Part shown: positions 22,781-30,274 of the stretch, piece after piece
Numbering within the stretch: position 1 is the stretch's first letter
How the letters are laid out: the number at the start of each line of letters is the position of its first letter
Assembly (NCBI GenBank): GCA_018830045.1
Contig: JAHJTF010000016.1
Span: 1-35,085 of the forward strand
Source: Patescibacteria group bacterium
GTDB lineage: Bacteria; Patescibacteriota; Microgenomatia; UBA1400; PJMF01
Direction of reading: 5' to 3'
Length of the DNA stretch: 35,085 nt
Notes under the pieces: generated by a model
Told to the model about the DNA's origin: nothing
Database searches by the model: none
The model's input: the letters and a program-made list of their open reading frames with translations, nothing else
Translations under genes and position numbers: made by a program

Positions 22781-23911
22781 ATGAAACCACAGCCTTACTA
22801 TATCGTCCCCTTGTTAATTAAACAGCCTACCTGGGGAGGCAGATATATTGCTCAGTTCAAAGGAATTGAAAAACAAATTAGTGATGGGGTTAAAATTGGC
22901 CAATCATATGAACTAGCCAAAGATTCAATTTTGCTAACAAAAAAAACTAATTTACTTCCTTTTTTATTGGCAGAAGCAACTGATATAGCTCATCCCAAGT
23001 GGTGCGGACCTCAAGCTCAAACAATTAACATTCAACAACTTACAAAAATATCACTCTTAAATAAATTTACTCAGGCTAAGGAAAATTCATATCAGGTTCA
23101 TGTCCGCCCCGGCCATGAATTTGACCATTGGCAACCCAAGCCAGAATCGTGGTACTACTTAGAAAAGGGGAAAGTTACTCTTGGACTTAAAAGTAATATC
23201 AGCGTTGATCAATATCGACAACGTTGCAAACAAATTTATCAAGAATCACTAACTCTTAGCCAAAAAGTTAAACAAAACAATCTAAAAATCGACGAAGCCA
23301 GAATCCAGCTAACTACTTTCATCGATCAAGACCATCCCAGTAATTACGTCAATGTTGCTTATCCTGATAAAAATCAGGTTTTAGACCTAAGTAGTTGTGG
23401 CATTCATCATTCCTGGGAAGCAGATCCCAACCTACCGCATGGTAATATTCTTTATGAAGTTCAGTTAGATCAACGTGACGAGGTGAGCTCGATTCGTGCT
23501 TTTGACCAAGGCAAAATTAAAGATGATGGTGATATTAGAGAATTAGCCATTAATGACTATTTTCAAGCGCTTAATACTAATCCAGATGCTAACCAACCAG
23601 CGCTATACATACAAACTACCAATTCTCATCAAGAAAATGGAGCTGTAATTACTTGCATTTTTAATAATCCTCATTATCAACTCACGCAAATAGAATTTTC
23701 AAACTCATACCCTGGAGAAGAAACTCAGCTCAAAAACCAGTTTCATCATCTGTTCGTCAAAGAGGGAAGAATCGAGATCATTCATGATGACCAAAGTTGG
23801 CCACTAAATAAAGGCTGGTCGGTATTTATTCCAGCACAATGCCAACAATACAGGCTAACATCAACCACAACCGCCCAAGTTTTAAAAACTACCGCAGGAC
23901 ACACCGTCTAA
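22781..23911 (+). CDS. manA: Mannose-6-phosphate isomerase, class I cupin type
   Basis: 376 residues. The N-terminal WGGRYIAQF is the usual opening. Zinc ligands are visible in YQVHVRPGHE (Gln and His), PESWYYLEKG (Glu) and CGIHHSW (His), followed by ILYEVQLDQRD and SIRAFD with the catalytic Arg. A C-terminal second cupin (about 285-376) lacks ligands, as in relatives. It interconverts mannose-6-P and fructose-6-P. An insertion of roughly 60 mostly helical residues (about 150-205) makes it longer than Bacillus-type ManA. The gene directly before it encodes a second, unrelated enzyme with the same expected activity. Confidence 0.83.
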   Translation: MKPQPYYIVPLLIKQPTWGGRYIAQFKGIEKQISDGVKIGQSYELAKDSILLTKKTNLLPFLLAEATDIAHPKWCGPQAQTINIQQLTKISLLNKFTQAKENSYQVHVRPGHEFDHWQPKPESWYYLEKGKVTLGLKSNISVDQYRQRCKQIYQESLTLSQKVKQNNLKIDEARIQLTTFIDQDHPSNYVNVAYPDKNQVLDLSSCGIHHSWEADPNLPHGNILYEVQLDQRDEVSSIRAFDQGKIKDDGDIRELAINDYFQALNTNPDANQPALYIQTTNSHQENGAVITCIFNNPHYQLTQIEFSNSYPGEETQLKNQFHHLFVKEGRIEIIHDDQSWPLNKGWSVFIPAQCQQYRLTSTTTAQVLKTTAGHTV

Positions 23912-23964
23912 CAACCATCACCTGACACTTTTGATTAGCATCAAGTTGCGCTAAACTAGTAGAT

Positions 23965-26136
23965 ATGGATCAGCCTGCCCTAATTGATTTATCAGCTGTT
24001 GGCAAATTTTCTAAGATTCAGGTTGGAGAACAAGTCTTACAATTATCTAAACTCCTCAAGAGAGGAATCCCGATTCCACAGACCGCAGTCATTCCTCGTC
24101 TTACCCTAGAATCAATTATTCATAAAACAAATCTTGCTCAAAAACTAAAACAAACTCTTGATTCTTTGCCCAACAATCAAGAATACCAACATAATTTGAT
24201 AAAACAAATTAAATATACTATTCGGCATCTCCGCTTACCTACAAATATCATCAAACAGATCTCAGTCTGGTATCAGCAAAGTCCCGACTTTCTACGGATT
24301 AGTGCAGTTTCTGACTCAAACAATCAACGCCATCATGACAATGTCAGCGGTGACGCCAACCTAATTGATTCAATCATGGCTGTCTGGGCAGAACTCATTG
24401 TGGTTGATTTTGACAAAAAAAAGCTCGAAATTTATGCTCCGCCCATCTTGATTCAACACCAAGGCCAACCAGAAATCTCAGGTTTTGCTCTAACTCAATC
24501 ACCACAACAGAAATCTCAATTACAAATCTTTTCTTGCTGGGGAGTTTATGATCCTCACTATCCTGAAGTTAATCCAGATTTAATCAATGTTGATATTCGC
24601 ACCATGCAAATTACTCAAAAACAACTCTATCCTCAGTACTTAATGTTGCAAAGACAAATAGATTCTTTAAAAGAAAAATCAGTTTTACACTACAAGCAAC
24701 AACAGTTAAGCCTAGATGATAACCAAGCCCTTGAGTTAGCTCATTTAATTATTACCATTAAAAAATCAATTTATGGCCCACATTTAATTAATTGGTACTA
24801 TCAGCAAGGTCAATTTTACATTACTGAAATCAAGCCTATTTTAGTATCATCATCAGCTCAAAATAATAAGATCATCCTCTCTGGTGATTCATTGCAACCA
24901 GGTATTTCCAGCGGCTCGGTTTTTGTTCTAACAAATAAAAAACAGCTCCCAGAAATAAATTTTGGTCAAGTGTTGGTAATTAAAGAGTTAATAGCTGATT
25001 ATTTACCAGTTTTGACAAAAGCCGCGGCAGTTATTTGTGATCATGGCTTGGCTATCCCCATGTTAGCCAAGCATATTAAAAAACACAATTTACCAACCAT
25101 ACTTAATACCATTCATGCCACCAAATACCTGAAGCCAGGATTATCAATTATTGTAGATGCTAACGCTGGTCTGGTTTTAGCAATGCCTACCCAAACACGC
25201 ACGGTTAAACCAAATGTATTACCACTAACCATCACTAAAGTTTACATTTCAGCTGGCAATCCGCTTAAAGCAGCTGAGTATATTTCTCCTGCAGTAGATG
25301 GGGTGGGGGTGTTGCGGAGCGAATACTCATTTGCGAGTCTGGGAGAACACCCTCTTCATCTCTTAAAATCCAGAAAAAGGACTCAACTTAAAGAGATCTT
25401 GATCAAAACAATCCAAGCTTACCAAAAAACTAAGCCCAACCTGCCAGTAATTTATCGATCCCAAAATTTTACCTCACAGGAATTTAGAGCCTTAACTCAT
25501 GCCGTCAGTTTTGAACCAACTGAACTCAATCCTTATTTAGGTCTACGCGGGGGATTAAAAATGATTAGCAGTTTTGAACTTCTTGATCTAGAGATGGAAG
25601 TTATGAATGAAGTCCTAACTACCAGCTCAGCTCCTCTAGGTTTTATGCTACCCTTTATTAGAACATCCAGCGAATTACAATTGATTACTAATTACTTGAC
25701 TACTCGTTACTTGGTTAATCAACAGACCAATCTCAGTTTATACCTCCAGCTTAATACACCAGAAAACGTGCTTCAGCTTAGACATTATTTATCCAAACCT
25801 ATCAGTGGCATCTCAGTTAATGTGCGCAGTCTTCACGCCCTATTGCACGGAATTGACCCTGACAATCCTGATATTTACTCCCTTTATCCCATAGATATAG
25901 AGTTAATGAGAGGTTTGTTGGAAAAAGTTATGCATGCAGTTTCATCGACAGAAAATAATGAAGAAACCATCCGAATCAGACCTAAGGCCATGTTGCATCT
26001 CGAGGATTATAATTTACAGCTGATCGAAATTGCTACTAGACTTGGATTTGATATTATTACGGTTAAACCAGAATTTGCTTCAAGAGCCAAACAGTGTATT
26101 GCGCAGATTGAAGAGCAAAGACTAAATGCTGTGTAG
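23965..26136 (+). CDS. Degenerate PEP synthase-like (PEP-utilising) protein
   Basis: 723 residues with the three PEP-synthase parts in order: ATP-grasp-like (1-295), swivelling His domain (about 300-400) and TIM barrel (about 420-720). The phosphoryl-carrier loop, usually TSHAAI, reads CDHGLAI with His360 kept. Much else has changed: in the ATP-grasp part the Mg-binding Glu of IEW is Asn276 and the Arg of QARP is Lys290; in the barrel GSNDLTQ has become NVRSLHA (Ser622 in place of the metal-binding Asp), and the catalytic Cys of CGQ is Arg672. The PEP-site arginines in IYRSQNF and GLRGG remain. It is therefore unlikely to make PEP by the normal mechanism. The 12-base gap to the enolase-like gene suggests joint function. 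TAAACT ends seven bases before the ATG. Confidence 0.75.
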   Translation: MDQPALIDLSAVGKFSKIQVGEQVLQLSKLLKRGIPIPQTAVIPRLTLESIIHKTNLAQKLKQTLDSLPNNQEYQHNLIKQIKYTIRHLRLPTNIIKQISVWYQQSPDFLRISAVSDSNNQRHHDNVSGDANLIDSIMAVWAELIVVDFDKKKLEIYAPPILIQHQGQPEISGFALTQSPQQKSQLQIFSCWGVYDPHYPEVNPDLINVDIRTMQITQKQLYPQYLMLQRQIDSLKEKSVLHYKQQQLSLDDNQALELAHLIITIKKSIYGPHLINWYYQQGQFYITEIKPILVSSSAQNNKIILSGDSLQPGISSGSVFVLTNKKQLPEINFGQVLVIKELIADYLPVLTKAAAVICDHGLAIPMLAKHIKKHNLPTILNTIHATKYLKPGLSIIVDANAGLVLAMPTQTRTVKPNVLPLTITKVYISAGNPLKAAEYISPAVDGVGVLRSEYSFASLGEHPLHLLKSRKRTQLKEILIKTIQAYQKTKPNLPVIYRSQNFTSQEFRALTHAVSFEPTELNPYLGLRGGLKMISSFELLDLEMEVMNEVLTTSSAPLGFMLPFIRTSSELQLITNYLTTRYLVNQQTNLSLYLQLNTPENVLQLRHYLSKPISGISVNVRSLHALLHGIDPDNPDIYSLYPIDIELMRGLLEKVMHAVSSTENNEETIRIRPKAMLHLEDYNLQLIEIATRLGFDIITVKPEFASRAKQCIAQIEEQRLNAV

Positions 26137-26147
26137 TAGATAAAAAA

Positions 26148-27416
26148 ATGCCAAATATTACTTACATATACGCCCGAGAAATTCTTGATTCAAGAGGCCT
26201 ACCAACCATTGAGTGCAGTGTCTGGTTAGATACCGGACACATGGTAATTAGCAGTGTTCCCACTGGTCTAGAAAAAGGAAAATTTAGTGCTGTTTCGTTA
26301 GTTGACAATGATCCGGATGAGATGACTGGTCAAGGAGTCGCAGAAGCCATTAACAATATTAACAATATTATCGCCCCACAATTAGTAGGAAAAAACCCCA
26401 CCAAACAGACCGAAGCAGATCAACTCTTAATCAACCTAGACGGCACCCGTGATAAAAGCAGGCTTGGGGCCAATGCTTTATTGGCTGTATCACAGGCCAT
26501 ACTCAAAGCAGGCGCCATTTGCATGGAGATGCCACTCTATTACTATATCCAGCAAAAATACCAACTTACTACTAATTTGGAAATTCCGACCTGCATTTAC
26601 AGTATGTTTAATGGTGGTATATATGGCACGAATAATCTTGATTTAAAAGATTTTTCTATTATTCCCGCCAGTCACATACAGTACCGCAAATCACTTAATA
26701 TGGCAGTAACTTTTTTTCAAAAACTAGAAGGAGTTTTAATATCAAAGGAAGCGATTCATTGTGTGGGTAAGGTGGGTGGTTTTGCTCCCAATCTTTTTTC
26801 CAATACAGATGCTTTTGAAATTTTAATTGAAACAACTAAAACCACCCCCTATACTTTTGCTCAAGATTTATTTTTAGGAATAGATGTTTCCGCCTCTCAC
26901 TTACTTGAGGATGGAAAATATTTTCTTAGAGATCGTTCTACTCCCTATACTGCTAAAGAACTTTTAGCTTATTATCGAACTCTACGCACCGCCTACCAAG
27001 TAACTCACATTGAAGACCCTTTCAAAGGAGATGACTGGAAGAGCTGGCAAGAATTAACTAAAGAACTAGGTGAAACCACTAATATTATCGGTAATAAACT
27101 CCTCACTGCAAACAAAGACCGTCTCCAGAAAGCCATTCAAGATCAACTGTGCAATACAGTGGCGATCAAGCCTATCCAGGCGGGAACGATTAGTGAAACT
27201 ATTGATTTCATCAAAACTGCTAAAGAGTCTAACTTTAAAATAATTATTTCTCAGAGAAGTGGCGAGACTAATGATGATTTATTAGCAGACTTAGCCGTAG
27301 GAGTAGGAGCTCATTTTGTGAAATTTGGAGCACCCAATAGGGGCGAGCGTGTAGCTAAATACAACCGACTTTTAGAAATTTATCAACAACTTGCTAAGTG
27401 GCGCAATCCACAGTAA
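26148..27416 (+). CDS. Degenerate enolase-like protein
   Basis: 422 residues aligning end to end with enolase: AREILDSRG at the N terminus, LDGTRDKSRLGANALLAVS, GGFAPN, IEDP, SQRSGET and RVAKYN near the C terminus. Compared with yeast enolase, the general acid Glu211 is Val209 (DEGG has become KVGG), metal ligand Asp320 is Asn316, His159 is Tyr159, His373 is Gln369, Glu168 is Asp168, and the mobile loop SGASTG is TGLEKG. Retained are Asp246, Glu289 (yeast Glu295), Lys341 (Lys345), Arg370, Ser371 and Lys392 (Lys396). Conversion of 2-phosphoglycerate to PEP is doubtful. Other enolase-superfamily chemistry using the remaining lysine, or a non-catalytic role with the preceding protein, is possible. 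Confidence 0.82.
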   Translation: MPNITYIYAREILDSRGLPTIECSVWLDTGHMVISSVPTGLEKGKFSAVSLVDNDPDEMTGQGVAEAINNINNIIAPQLVGKNPTKQTEADQLLINLDGTRDKSRLGANALLAVSQAILKAGAICMEMPLYYYIQQKYQLTTNLEIPTCIYSMFNGGIYGTNNLDLKDFSIIPASHIQYRKSLNMAVTFFQKLEGVLISKEAIHCVGKVGGFAPNLFSNTDAFEILIETTKTTPYTFAQDLFLGIDVSASHLLEDGKYFLRDRSTPYTAKELLAYYRTLRTAYQVTHIEDPFKGDDWKSWQELTKELGETTNIIGNKLLTANKDRLQKAIQDQLCNTVAIKPIQAGTISETIDFIKTAKESNFKIIISQRSGETNDDLLADLAVGVGAHFVKFGAPNRGERVAKYNRLLEIYQQLAKWRNPQ

Positions 27417-27444
27417 AATTCTATTCCCTATAGAAGGAGACATT

Positions 27445-28077
27445 ATGAACCTATTACAACCTGGAACTGTGGAAGCTTGGATGGCCAATCCTTATGCTTT
27501 GGTTATTTTAGCCTTGCTATCATTTTCTGAAAGCGCTTTTTTTCTAATTCCCCCAGAGGTAATGGTTATTCCCATGGGCATTATTGCTCCCCACAAAGCT
27601 CTCTGGTATGGATTATTTATTTCAGTGACGTCAATTTTGGGGGCTATCTTCGGTTATTACTTGGGCGACAAGGGAGGAAAACCAATCTTAAGAAGACTTT
27701 TCAAAGAAGAACATACTCAAGCTGTGGAGAAACTGTTCCAAAAATACGACACTAAAGCCATCTTCATTGCTGCCTTCACACCCATTCCATTTAAGGTTTT
27801 TACCTTATCTGCTGGAGTTTTCTCTATAGATTTCAAACGTTTCCTCATCGCCGCAATTATTGGCAGAACATCTAGATATATGATTATGATGGGTTTAATT
27901 TTCTTCTTTGGAGAAAACATTCGTTATTTTATTGAAAACCAACTTGATGTAGTGATTGGGGTAGGGACTGTAGTCTTGATTGCTCTCATCGCGTTTTATA
28001 AACTAGCCATCCCCTTTATTGAAGAAAAATGGCTCAAACGCTCTATCAAAGATATGCTTTTGGGTTGGATGAAATAA
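27445..28077 (+). CDS. DedA/YqaA-family (VTT-domain) membrane protein
   Basis: 210 residues from ATG 27445, which has AAGGAGA four bases upstream; an in-frame upstream ATG at 27391 lies inside the enolase-like gene. Typical VTT/DedA signatures: LSFSESAFFLIPPEVMVIP, a glycine-rich ILGAIFGYYLGDKGG, AAFTPIPFKVFTLSAGVF and FKRFLIAAIIGRTSRY, with four to five membrane segments including re-entrant hairpins. DedA proteins are lipid scramblases or transporters (for example of undecaprenyl phosphate) dependent on the proton gradient; the substrate here is unknown. It is 28 bases after the enolase-like gene. Confidence 0.85.
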   Translation: MNLLQPGTVEAWMANPYALVILALLSFSESAFFLIPPEVMVIPMGIIAPHKALWYGLFISVTSILGAIFGYYLGDKGGKPILRRLFKEEHTQAVEKLFQKYDTKAIFIAAFTPIPFKVFTLSAGVFSIDFKRFLIAAIIGRTSRYMIMMGLIFFFGENIRYFIENQLDVVIGVGTVVLIALIAFYKLAIPFIEEKWLKRSIKDMLLGWMK

Positions 28078-28165
28078 GACCCAAAACGAACTGTTTTTTA
28101 ACTTCAATGGAGTTTAGCCAGATTTGATCTATTTTGATTATTAAAGATGTGGTTGTTTATTCGTC

Positions 28166-28216
28166 TCATCTTCGGATATCCTATATTTAGTTCGGGAAAT
28201 TTACGCCCGAAGATGA
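28166..28216. repeat. Inverted repeat upstream of lexA
   Basis: TCATCTTCGG (28166-28175) and CCGAAGATGA (28207-28216) are perfect ten-base inverted repeats separated by 31 bases. A possible -10 box, TATATT (28182-28187), lies between the arms, as does the small palindrome GGATATCC (28174-28181). The arms may form a hairpin in a long leader or be two binding half-sites flanking the promoter. The second arm ends eight bases before the lexA Shine-Dalgarno sequence. Confidence 0.55.
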
Positions 28217-28235
28217 AAATTAAAAGGAGATTACC

Positions 28236-28853
28236 ATGGCAGTCATACTTTACAAACGTCAGCGACAAATACTGGATTTTATCGCCCAATATATTCAACA
28301 AAATGGCTATGCACCGACTTTACAAGAAATTGCTAATGCTATTGGAGTCTCATCATTAGCTACAGTGCATGAGCACCTCCAGGCATTAGAGAGAAAAAAG
28401 GTGATTAAACGCTTTGACGGTCAGGTCAGAGGGATCGAATTACTTGATAGAACATTTTTGAGCAATGAGGGTATTGATGTCCCTATCATGGGCTATATTG
28501 CCGCTGGCAAACCAATTGAACCATATAGTGATCCGGATGCCACGTTTAAAGTTTCGCCAGAAATGATTTCTGGCAAAAAAAGAGCCTATGTATTACAAGT
28601 TAAGGGTCAATCAATGATTGAAGATCATATTGATGACGGCGATTACGTAGTGGTCGAAGAAACTCAGAGCGTAGAAGACGGTGATATTGTAGTGGCCTTA
28701 CTTGATAATGGCCTAGCTACGCTAAAAAGATTTTATAAAGAAGTCACTAGAGTACGCTTAGAGCCAGCCAATGCTAACATGAGTCCCATCTATGCAACTA
28801 ATGTTCAGATTCAAGGTAGAGTAGTGGGACTAATACGTAAATTTCAATATTAG
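28236..28853 (+). CDS. lexA: LexA SOS repressor
   Basis: 205 residues. An N-terminal winged helix-turn-helix (1-68: YKRQRQILDFIAQYI, GYAPTLQEIANAIGVSS, VHEHLQALERKKVIKR) is joined to the S24 self-cleaving domain. The cleavage bond is Ala90-Gly91 in YIAAGKPI; Ser126 (KGQSMIED) and Lys164 (ATLKRF) form the catalytic pair. LexA represses DNA-damage genes until RecA filaments trigger cleavage. AAGGAG is six bases before the ATG, among the best ribosome sites here. A perfect inverted repeat lies in the upstream region and may be its own operator. UvrB and UvrA, common SOS genes, lie 3-6 kb downstream. Confidence 0.95.
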   Translation: MAVILYKRQRQILDFIAQYIQQNGYAPTLQEIANAIGVSSLATVHEHLQALERKKVIKRFDGQVRGIELLDRTFLSNEGIDVPIMGYIAAGKPIEPYSDPDATFKVSPEMISGKKRAYVLQVKGQSMIEDHIDDGDYVVVEETQSVEDGDIVVALLDNGLATLKRFYKEVTRVRLEPANANMSPIYATNVQIQGRVVGLIRKFQY

Positions 28854-28947
28854 TATCAAACTAGATATTTTTAGATCAAAAATATTAGCAGATATACCTT
28901 TGGACTGCCAATCTGACCCCTTTATTGCAAAGAGTTGATATATAGAT

Positions 28948-29496
28948 CTATTTATCTAGTATAAATTGTTTTTCACAGTATTTTTGATCTAGATTGATAT
29001 AGCATCTTAACAAATATAGATAATCCGAAAGACGGTTTAAGTATTGTAAAATTAAGACTGGAACCCTTGTTTGTTGGGAGTACTTAAAGGCAAGGCGCTC
29101 GCAGCGTCGGCACACTGTACGAGTAATATCTAATTGAGCCGCTAGCTTAGTACCGCCGGGTTGGAGAAACTTACTATGCCAACGATCTCCCAACAATGCT
29201 TGGATCATCTCAGCTTGCTTTTCTAATCTACCTAGAGCCAATTTTCTAAACTTAACACCAGGTGCTTTCACAATAACTGCGCTTAACTGGTATAAATCTT
29301 GCTGGACTTGTCCCAATGTATTTTTGTGGGGTAAAAAATCACTTTTAGCGTGTGCTATTACCAGTCCCATCCAGGAACTAAGCTCATCTAAAGTACCTAT
29401 GACCTCCATAACCAGGCTATCCTTAGCCACTCGTTGGCCATTAGCCAGACTAGTTTGGCCACAGTCGCCGGTTTTGGTGGAAATTGAGCTCATCAT
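28948..29496 (-). CDS. PduO-type ATP:cob(I)alamin adenosyltransferase
   Basis: 182 residues from ATG 29496, or one codon later at 29493; the open frame extends upstream into the end of the CofE-like gene. Family signatures: STKTGDCGQTSL, GTLDELSSWMGL, FLQPGGTKLAAQLDITR, VCRRCER (ATP-binding Arg) and YLNRLSDYLYLL. It transfers the adenosyl group of ATP to cob(I)alamin to make coenzyme B12. No B12-dependent or B12-synthetic gene is in the window. A minus-strand TATACT (29506 to 29501) ends four bases before the first and seven before the second ATG, which would favour the second ATG on a leaderless transcript. It is ten bases after the CofE-like gene. Confidence 0.9.
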   Translation of the reverse strand: MMSSISTKTGDCGQTSLANGQRVAKDSLVMEVIGTLDELSSWMGLVIAHAKSDFLPHKNTLGQVQQDLYQLSAVIVKAPGVKFRKLALGRLEKQAEMIQALLGDRWHSKFLQPGGTKLAAQLDITRTVCRRCERLAFKYSQQTRVPVLILQYLNRLSDYLYLLRCYINLDQKYCEKQFILDK

Positions 29497-29506
29497 GGTC
29501 AGTATA

Positions 29507-30250
29507 CTAATTTTTTGTCCACGGGGCCGCAGAAAGCATGGGTCCGTAGACATCGTCCTCAATGGCGATTTTTAGGCTAGCAATATCTTTTTTAGTAGGC
29601 GGCCGCGACTGAAATTCTACTTGGCTGGCGTCGGTGATTACTGCCAAGGGTTGAGCCTCATTGGCTTCGCCCATCTCCACCACCGCGGCCGCAGCTAAAC
29701 CCTCAGCCACATTGACTTGAGTCATTTGCAAATTCCTACCAAATAAATCCGGAGTGCCAATTTTATTAATCAAAGCCCTAAATCCACAGTGGGCAATAGC
29801 TGAACCGACCGTACCCCATTTCAGCGGCATAGTTCTGCTATCAGTGATTAAGACTCCCAATTGTTTAACCCTAAATTCTTTACGCAAAAACTGCCAAATC
29901 TCTTTAGCTGATCTGTAGGGATTTTTTGGTAAAAATGCATAATATTTACCAGTATTTGACTGATCAATGCCCGCATTAACTGCAATCGCGCCGTGTTTAA
30001 TAGTTATCAACAAATTATATTTAGAATAACTCTCATTAATGTAGGCCTCAGCTTCTTTTTTAGCCAAAGCATGTTTCTCCCCGTGAGTACCGGTTTTAAT
30101 TTTAGCCACCCGACTCTCACATAAAGCCACAACTTTGGACGTCACCACCACGATACTTTTTTCTTCTAACTCGCAAAGAGAATCTCTAATCAAAGCCAAG
30201 AGGTCGTAGCCTTTTTTAATAATCGGGGTTTGAATGGGCTTAACTTGCAC
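29507..30250 (-). CDS. CofE-like F420-0:gamma-glutamyl ligase family protein
   Basis: 247 residues from GTG 30250. The family is shown by the opening KPIQTPIIKKGYDLL, SIVVVTSKVVALCESRV, HGAIAVNAGIDQSNTG, ITDSRTMPLKWGTVGSAI and the C-terminal AEGLAAAAVVEMGEANE. CofE adds glutamates to coenzyme F420; in bacteria without F420, stand-alone homologues have no established substrate. No other F420 gene is visible here, so amino-acid ligation to another acceptor is an open possibility. TACAAT ends nine bases before the GTG. It lies between the membrane glycosyltransferase and the cobalamin adenosyltransferase. Confidence 0.85.
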   Translation of the reverse strand: MQVKPIQTPIIKKGYDLLALIRDSLCELEEKSIVVVTSKVVALCESRVAKIKTGTHGEKHALAKKEAEAYINESYSKYNLLITIKHGAIAVNAGIDQSNTGKYYAFLPKNPYRSAKEIWQFLRKEFRVKQLGVLITDSRTMPLKWGTVGSAIAHCGFRALINKIGTPDLFGRNLQMTQVNVAEGLAAAAVVEMGEANEAQPLAVITDASQVEFQSRPPTKKDIASLKIAIEDDVYGPMLSAAPWTKN

Positions 30251-30274
30251 TTGGGGCCTATTGTAAGGGAGAAG

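Noticed and set aside
28147..28359. Open frame of 70 codons across the lexA promoter
   Set aside because: It overlaps lexA in another frame, crosses the inverted repeat and has no ribosome site; lexA itself is certain.
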